This document shows, piece by piece, positions 35,701 through 44,710 of a stretch of DNA of 64,000 nucleotides (its first letter is position 1; each line of letters begins with the position of its first letter). The DNA comes from Holacanthus passer (Eukaryota > Chordata > Actinopteri > Pomacanthidae). The notes under the pieces are model-generated. The model searched no databases, was not told where the DNA came from, and saw only the letters and a list, made by a program, of their open reading frames with translations. The position numbers were made by a program, and so were the translations under genes. The DNA is taken from the NCBI GenBank assembly GCA_025331565.1, contig JAFREQ010000095.1, positions 62,001 through 126,000 on the forward strand, written 5' to 3'.

Positions 35701-38118
35701 TCCATCACAAGCTGTAACTAGGTAGAAAGCCAGAAGGCGATGAGAGGCGAGAATGGCAATTCATCCATTTGTCAAAGCATTTCACTGGGAAACAAAAATG
35801 TCAACATGCTGGTGGCGCTAGATGAAAAGTCAGGGGATCGCCAAAGTCATTAGAAAACATCTTCTACGAATCATGAATGTTTGTACCGAGCTTTGTACTA
35901 ATCCATGTGGTAGATGTGAAGAAATTGCATAACTGACAAAACCTAGATGATGATGACATGTTGAAATATTTCTCATGTAGTTAAAAGTAGATAATCTAAT
36001 ATCTACCTGCTCCATCTAAAACACCTAAAATGCTTTAAAGTCAGACTCTATAAATATAGTAAGGGCTGCCATTTCACAGACATTTGCCACCAGCAGGCAG
36101 AAATAGCTTGAAGAGTCCAGAATCCAACGAAGCCACAAATTATTGATTTCAAATAAGGAGCTACCTTTATGTGGCTTTACATCAACCTTTAATCAGAAAC
36201 AGTGAAGGTTGTGGACTTAAGTGAAAGGTATTACTGTTTGTAGGAGACACAAACACTGAAAAGCACATTTCAACACTTCATTGCAAAATAGCTCCTGAAA
36301 TGCATATTCAAGTATGTGAGGTGGATTTTTTCTTCTTATAAGTATTCTTATCAGTCCTCTGACATGTGCCATTGCTCTGCCTGTCAAGTCAACCGATGCC
36401 ACCGTGGTCGTGACTCTCTCATCTCCGGCCCTGGCTGCCGTGATTGTGTGTGACTCATCTGTCTCCTTACCCCACACCAGAGGCCAGGCGGCAGAAGAGG
36501 AAGGAGACGTAGCCCTGGACGAAGGACGAGAAGAAGGCAAACACGCTGTTGATGGAGAGGGAGATGAGGAGGGTCTGCCGCCGGCCGATCCGATCGGCCA
36601 GGCCGCCCCACACGAAGGCGCCGACCATCATCCCCAGGTACACGATCAGACCTGAGGGAGGAAACAAAGCCGTGGAAGAGAGAGTTTAAGAAAGAGGTGA
36701 GAGGAGGAGAATAAAGGCAGGGGAATGTGATGGGAAGAGATAATAAGAGAGAGAAGAGAGACAGAGGACATGATAATGAGGGTATGATTCATCAGTGAAC
36801 TCACTGATATGACTTTCACTCTCATTAAATTCCCAATGCCCTGTAAAATAACTAATTTGGCAGCCTTATTAGAATACTGAAGTATTTTAAATAAAGCACA
36901 AAACAGAGAGAGAGAGAAGCACAACGTAATCCTCTGAACTGTAAACTACCACAGCAGAGCGGTGGGGGGGGGGTCGAGATTATAGTAATAACTGTCTCTG
37001 TATAACTTTTTTACAAAGTGATTTGATTGAGAGGAAAAAAAAACCACATAACTGAAATAATTTGGGCAACACAAAGAAGGTCAGTTCACAAAGTATTCAT
37101 TAAAAACACAAACCAGAATCAGAGAGATCATTAACTGGAAAATATTTTATAATTGTAGTTTATAATAGATGAAGTCACTGAGGCAGCAAAGCAGCTTTAA
37201 ACATGGAGGTGGTTTCAGAGTGTGTGGATCAAATTCACAATCTTAGTTTTATATCAAGACCAGAGGAATGTCAATGGAATTTTGGTCCAAGTTTTGAGGT
37301 TGACTCTTTGCATCGAATGGGGGGTTATGCTATGCAACTCACTCAGTTAAACAAATACTTAATAATATCAATTATTGGAAAAGGTGATAGCATGAATAAC
37401 TTTCTCCAATTCAGAGAATGAATAAAAATGTGTTGTAAAAATTTGCAGTTACTCAGAGCCTAAAGTGACACCTTCACAAGACCTGTTTTGTCCAACCAAC
37501 AGAGAAAGTAGAAATGGAAATTATTCAAGTACAGCACCTGGCCACTTGTACTTGGCTTGTGGTTGACGTATTTCAATCACTGAAAATGGATTTTAGTCAT
37601 ATTAACTTGACCAGTACGCAATGATCATTAGTCTAACGTTATGATTATGCAATTATAATTCCCCATCCACCAAATCTTACCCCAAGTCAAAAGTTGGCTA
37701 ATTAAATCATATCAACTTGAGATCAGCTCCAATTTTCCAAAATATCAAACTCTTCTATTAACACAACAATCAAAATTAAGATTGGAATCAAAGACAACTC
37801 CTATAACATCTATAACATCTTACAATTTCTGCCTTGTACTTGAAACATCCTTTTCCCTCCAGTATGATCTCACTTGACACAGTACAGTCTGAATATCATG
37901 TAAAAAGCTGCTTCCTTCCTTCCCACATCAGGACTTCGCTGCCAGGGAGCAGACAGGTTGGTAACAGAAACAAACATCAACCACCCAGTCTTGTGATTGG
38001 AGGTGCTAACATGACTCACACCCCGTGCACTTATCCAAACCGGCCTCTGTCTGTCTGTCTGTCTCGCTTCCTCTCTGCCTCTGCGGCACTGAAGACGCTC
38101 CCACACACACACACAACA

Positions 38119-38181
<63 letters not shown>

Positions 38182-40040
38182 AGTTGCTCGCTTGCAATTG
38201 CTGCCTTATTGACATCCTGTCAACAGTCTTCACGCTGCCTGAGCCCGCAGTGACACAAGTTATTGGTGAGATCACTCTGAATGAATGAGGAGGAAGAGGT
38301 CGGTGTACAGTGTCTGCTTCTGACACCTGCGCATAAATGTCAGTCTCCGTTTTGTGTATTTACAAAGCTACTGATCTTATGTCTATGCTATATTCTTTTT
38401 TATTAAATATGGCAAATGAAACCCAGTGAATCCATCACTCAAGACACGTAACTCCACTGAATTGTCAGATTTGTCACTTTTTCCACAGCTAATCAAACTG
38501 TGTCAGAGTCAAGATGTGAAGTTGATTTTGTTGATTTTAGATCAATTTAACTGAAAACATCTTGTGTCGATAAGTCAATACTACCTCGTTACTGCAGACA
38601 CACAAATCGATTGACAAAACAATCTCAACTCAAAGTCCACTTGTTCCAGAGCTTTCAACCATATCTCAGTTGAGACTGTTGTGCTGCTATTTTCAACATC
38701 TAGAATTGACTGAAAAGCTTAAATCTGAAGCCAACATGGACGATGATGCAACTCTGTCAGCAAAAACAACATCAATATTGCACAGATTCTGCAAAACCCA
38801 GCTCACGTTCAGTCTTTATGTCCAATGTCAATGTTTCTCTGGGTTTCTACTAGAGAGAGAAGAACGGCAGCATCAGTCGTTTCATTAAATGCCCTAAAAC
38901 ATCTGGTTTTATTAAAATGACAAAGCTCTGTGGCAGCTGTAATAACTATGACGAGAGCAAAGGAGGAAGTCAGGTGATGTTATTATAGAGAGACAAGTCG
39001 ACATGGATGGATGGGACAACCAAACACCAACCAAGACTCAATGTTGTTGTTTTTTAAAGCATGATGAACATCTAACCTTAGTGAAATAGTTATTTTAACC
39101 CAAACCACAATCTTCCCCCAAACAGAACCAAGTAATTTTAGTGCCTAAACCTTAACGAACCAACGCTGGTCTCCTTACCTACCCAACGTAATCATGACAT
39201 TGTCAGATCATATCGTTTAACACAGTGATTTGGAACAGTTGGGGGAAGGAACAGACCAATGACGTCGTCTTGCTGATAAGGGCCTCAGATGAGAAAACCT
39301 CCACACCCTTAATTTCTGCCTCGCCACATAAAAGGAAGCACGACTTCCTGCATCAGCACTGGGCGCAAATCGTGAGGTGCAAAATCTTTCAATCTGGAAG
39401 TGATTCCTGAGATACCGGGCTGGATGAAGACCATGTGCAACAGCCCAAAGCTCCAGAACAAGTGAGTAAGTGGATCTTGAGTTGAAATTGAGTCAGTAAT
39501 TTGTTTATAGATTTATTGATTTATAGCAGATTTATCATTAAGAAGGCAAATTTGAAGCAGATAATTGCACTTAACTAACTTCACTTTTCTTCACTTGACT
39601 TCATCAAACCAGAGTCAATCGAACGTGTTGATGTTCGATCAAATAAGACATAAGACAATGGCCAGCTTGCTCTACACTGTTCTTCACCCAATCACATCAC
39701 AGCTGCTGATACTGTTTGCTGCAAATGCATGAAATCAGCCCTCGGCTTTATATTGCTCACTGGTGTGAATGAGGCAGACGGATGAGCCGGACATCAAGGG
39801 ATCAATTAGCTCACCTCACAGGTTAGGTCTACAAGGCTCTAAACTGATCTGTTGGATCAGAGAAGATAATCCATCACACAGTCTCAACAAGCCAACAGTC
39901 AGTGTTCACTGGAATTACTAGAAATACTGAGGGAGAAAAAAGCCAAGCCGAGCAGTGAGGATGGATGTTCTTGACTTGGAATAATATAAAGAGGGGTGTC
40001 CCTTTCTTTTAAATGAACAGACTTTCAAAGGCGATAATAA

Positions 40041-40088
<48 letters not shown>

Positions 40089-40383
40089 CTCATTCCTTTG
40101 GTTTGTCCTCTGTCTGTCTGTCTGTCTGTCTGTTTCTGTGTAAACGCTGCAGTGCTGAATCGGGGAAGAAGGTGACTTTCACACGTTGTTTGATTGATTG
40201 CGGGGGATTCTTTGTATGCACATGTTGGCGTGTTTCCATGAACACAGGTGTGCGTGTGTGTCGTAGAAAGCGAGCGTGTAGTCCCCGGCCTGCAGGTGTG
40301 AACTCGTGCCAGTGTGTTTGTGTAAATATTCCCATTTTCTCATATACTGTAAGTGTGTGCTTGCACATTGTGTGTGCGTGGGT

Positions 40384-40430
<47 letters not shown>

Positions 40431-43400
40431 AGGGCAGAGAGACAGCTGTGAGCCGCTTCTCCTGACAATACAGCTCATGGCAGCAACGAGGAGCCAGCGA
40501 TGATGACTGGGCTCAAGAGCCGTCGCCGCAATGCAGCAGCTCGGAGGTGGACGGACGGACGGACAGAAAGACGACCACGGCGACCAGGATGAGCCACACG
40601 CTATCTTCTCGAGCCTCCCTGTTCGCTGCAGGCTGGGAGTCGGAATTATGTGCCGACCCTTTTCAGCACTGTAACTGGATCAGTGTCTGTCCCTCTCTCT
40701 CTCCCCCTGTCGCCACATTCGGCCGGCTCAGGTTTGTCTCCGTGTGGCCAGAATGGATTAGTAGCTGCATTTAGCTCGAGGATAAATTACTCCCCAATAT
40801 ATCTCATCCATCTGAGAGGCAACGTAATTGATTAGGACTCTTACTTAAAGTTTGAGAGCCAAATCTTGCTGTCATCAATATATAAAGGCAAAGCACTTTA
40901 TGACTTTGCAGATTGGTCACTAAATAACAGCAATTAGGACGTTTAGAGAGAGATGAAGTAATGGAAGCCTGAGCGTGTGTTTATCCTTTTTGTAATTGCA
41001 GGGGTTGACAGAACATTACAAATGATAAGAAGAAAAGGCACAAGGAGAATACATGTTTGGCTTGGAAAGTATATTTTAGGACAGATGCCCTACACAGTTA
41101 CATAATAAGCTCTCTGGAGACCATATTTGCACCTAATGTTCCACCAGAGGAGTTTCATAAAGGGTAGAGAGCAGTTTCTGCTCTAAGAAATGTATTTACA
41201 CCAATGCAGCCTGAACTAAAGGTTAGGTTACTTAAGGTGGATGTATTAACAATGGCTTTATAGCATCTTTCAACTTACTGGATTTCAACTGTTTTTTGGA
41301 CACATATTTCTCTCATGAGTTAATGGAGATTGGAGAGTGAGTATTTGAGTTACAATCTCCAGGTTAGGTCCAGAAACAAGACCCCAAATAAAAGCTAATG
41401 TAACCGCAGGACGTGTAAATAAGTTTGCCATGTCAACTTAAAAGATGATATCATGTCCATGTTGTGTTTACATCTTGCACCTACACGGTCAGAAAATCAG
41501 TGACTGCAGGCTTAAGTCAGCTGAAACAGCATCTTGATCAGGGCTCCTGAATCCAGTCATCTGATCCCTCGACTATGGGAGTTACCATCAAGTACTGCAG
41601 TCGAAGATGCACTACAAATTGTAGGTACACTAGGGACTAAAATGGTGACCAGTACATATTTGGACTTTCTCAGCCACACAAAAATGGACTTGCACGAAAG
41701 GTTACCTCCGCTCATATCCTGCCCCTGCCACAACCCTTTGTACTCCAAAATACTGTGCTGCTATTTTGGGAGCGTGCAGCACGTCTGGCATTAAAAAACA
41801 GCAACAAGGAGACTCAAAGGCCAGAACAAGGTTTGAGGGTGACACATATTCTGCCCAACAATTATTCTGCTCTCATCTGCATCTGCGTTTTTAAATCACG
41901 CAGGAGTCGTACGCTGCCCAAACATTGATTCATGTTATATTTATTTGACAGTTTCACACCTTAAATTATGCGTTTTGTTCAGTTAAATGTTTTCTTATTG
42001 GTGGCACTTGGTGGTGATGTTTTTATTCCAGTGCTTTTCTGACTTTTGACACGAGATGTTTTTTAATCACCCCTCACTATCTACATTTGTTTCATATTTA
42101 TTTTCTAGGATTTCCAGTGAAGTATTGACAAAGAGAGAGCAGGACGAGGAGTTGAAGGATGAGGAGAAGCAGGAGTCTGCAGACAGCTGAGCACCTCACC
42201 GCTCTGGAGAGGAAGTGGGGGGAGGGGAGGAGGAAGAGCGAGAGAGAAAAAGAAAGAGAGAGAGGGAGGGGAGGATGGTGGCCTGTCTGCACTGTGACAG
42301 AGCTCCCAAAGGCTTCAGGGTGTGTGTGTGTGTGTGTGTGTGTTGTATGGATGAACATGGAAAGAAAAAGTGTGTGCCACTGCAGGGTTGTGTGTCTGTG
42401 TACGTGGGTGAGGGAGGGGGCAGGGCAGGGGGCCACTATTAATAGCCAGTTTTCCCTTTCTGCCACAGCGCACAGGGCTTTTTGAATGAGCCAGGGGGCC
42501 AAGGCTCTTCAGCACCGCAGGAGAACGCGGTCCCTCATCAGTTGACTCGGCCGCTCAGCCATCGCACTCCTCACTGCAAACCACTGACGGCTGAGTTTTA
42601 TCATTCATTTTCTTTCAGCTTTCGGGGGTTAGCGGCGAGTTGTTTTACAGCGGCGGTCTCGCCCTGTCAGCGCTGTGATGTGAATGCAAAACAAACACTG
42701 CAGCAGCTGATTGACACAACTTCAAACGGTGGAAATAACTTGTGATATAAGCTGTTTGGTTGAATTGTTGCCTGCACGCTGTTTGGACACCAGCACCCTC
42801 AATTTAACTTTGGTGGTGATGTAAAACTCATTTGATGTTAGAGCTAATTTTAAGGGAAAGCTCTTGTTTGTGTAAATGCATCTATTGTAGGGCGCTTATT
42901 TGTTGCATGCAGAGGGAATGAATAGGTTTAGCCAATCACCTAAAATGCAAATGCAATAAAAGGAATATACGCAGTTGTTTTTTGTAACTTTTTCTCATAG
43001 AAATCTGAACAAGGCAGAATCAAAATCCCGATCAAATATTCCGAGGAAATCTGTTCAGCAATTCAATCAAAACATTTTTGCCAAAAGAATGAAAAAATGG
43101 AAGCATCTGTCGTCTGATAGCTCGCATATTTATTTTCAGACGTCAGCTGAATACTAATACCAAGCCTAATTCCTTGCTGACACTCATTTCCATCTACAAT
43201 AATGTTTACCAAAATTTAATTGCTGGAGTAGCTAATTATATCTCGCGGGCTACAGCATTCAACCTAGTTTGTCTACATATTCCTCTGCCAGCATCTCCCA
43301 CAGGAACCAATAAATCAAACAGGCAGGTAGTTCAGCCCATCTGTCTCCCTTCATCCTCAATCTCCGTTCTTGATTTCATGTTCATTAAAAGGCCAAAGAG

Positions 43401-44664
43401 ACATTTACGATAAGTAGATACACCAGATATTTTTTCCCTTGGTCCTCAAAACTGTCAGAGCAGGCAGGCACACCGAAGGCTCAACAGTGTGAAATCGACT
43501 TGACATTAAAAGTACTTATGCTTATCCAGCACTTTTCTACAAATCCTGCGTGTGGCAGAGCTGCTGCATATAACAAACCCCACTTTCTTCTTCCCATTAT
43601 GGCAAAGCAACCGCGCTGCAGATGCAACCTCCGCAGCCTCGTAACAAGGACAAATCAATGACAACCAGGCAGCGCTCCTCTGCTGCCTGTGGAAGCATCT
43701 CCTGCAGATCGAAGTGCAAAAACGCTGCATCACAGGCGTCACTGCTGACAGTTGAAAGACTCACTCTGGTTTTTCTGTTTTCAGTTTCCTTATCTAATTA
43801 GAAATATCTGCTGGAAAGATGCAATTAATATGGGGTCTGTGATACGTACTCACAACACATCTAATGCCTGTGGACCATTATTAAGTTAAAGTGGTTAGAG
43901 TAAATGACTGTGGATGCCGACTGGTTTCCGTTTCTGAATAGCTGGGATGTGTTCCCAGTTGTGAATGCTCCTCTGGGTGCATCTGAATGCTTTCTGCTGC
44001 GAGGGATTTAATATTCTGCAGGCGATTACCGCTCACACACGCGCAGACGCTCGCCGTCACACACCTACAGTACAAACCCAAACACACAGTACAGGTTAAA
44101 GCGGCCGCAACACTGACGGCAGAGGAAGCTCCATTTGTGGAGAAGACGAGGGTGAGGGTAGGGTAGAGGACACTGGGAATCATGGGATGCGGAGAGGCAT
44201 GAGCAAAGGAGGCTCTCTAGCATGAGTCAGGCGTGTTGCGTAACAGGGGGAGGGGAGGGAATCAGGGACGGTCGTGTCTCCCTACTGGCTCCCCCCTGGC
44301 ATGACACAAACCCAGCCAGAGAGAAGGGACCAGATGTAATGGACCAGAGGTGGAAGTAACTGAGTATACTTACTAAAGGTGTTGACTAAAGGTGCTTTAA
44401 GTAAAAATTTTGATGGACTTTCAAAGGAGTATTTTACTTTTTTGTCACCATTGGAATAGAAACACACATACACATTAGGAGTGTGACATGCACACACACA
44501 TCCAAACTGTATGGACATATGAGAAGACAGACATGTTCCATCCCACACAGGCTGGTCGCTGTACATGTCAGCACTGCAATCCATACCTTATCCTGTGCAT
44601 GGACCACTGGGAAAATCACACAACCCAGTAACCAATTAAAGGCATGGATGCTTGCCAAATGTAG

Positions 44665-44710
<46 letters not shown>

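Noticed and set aside
38006..38326. Long overlapping open frames on both strands
   Set aside because: They are produced by the (CA)n tract (poly-CV or poly-HT) and have no splice or homology support.
40013..40478. 150-codon plus-strand frame and its antisense partners
   Set aside because: Mostly encoded by two GT tracts and a GTCT tract inside an sv2a intron.
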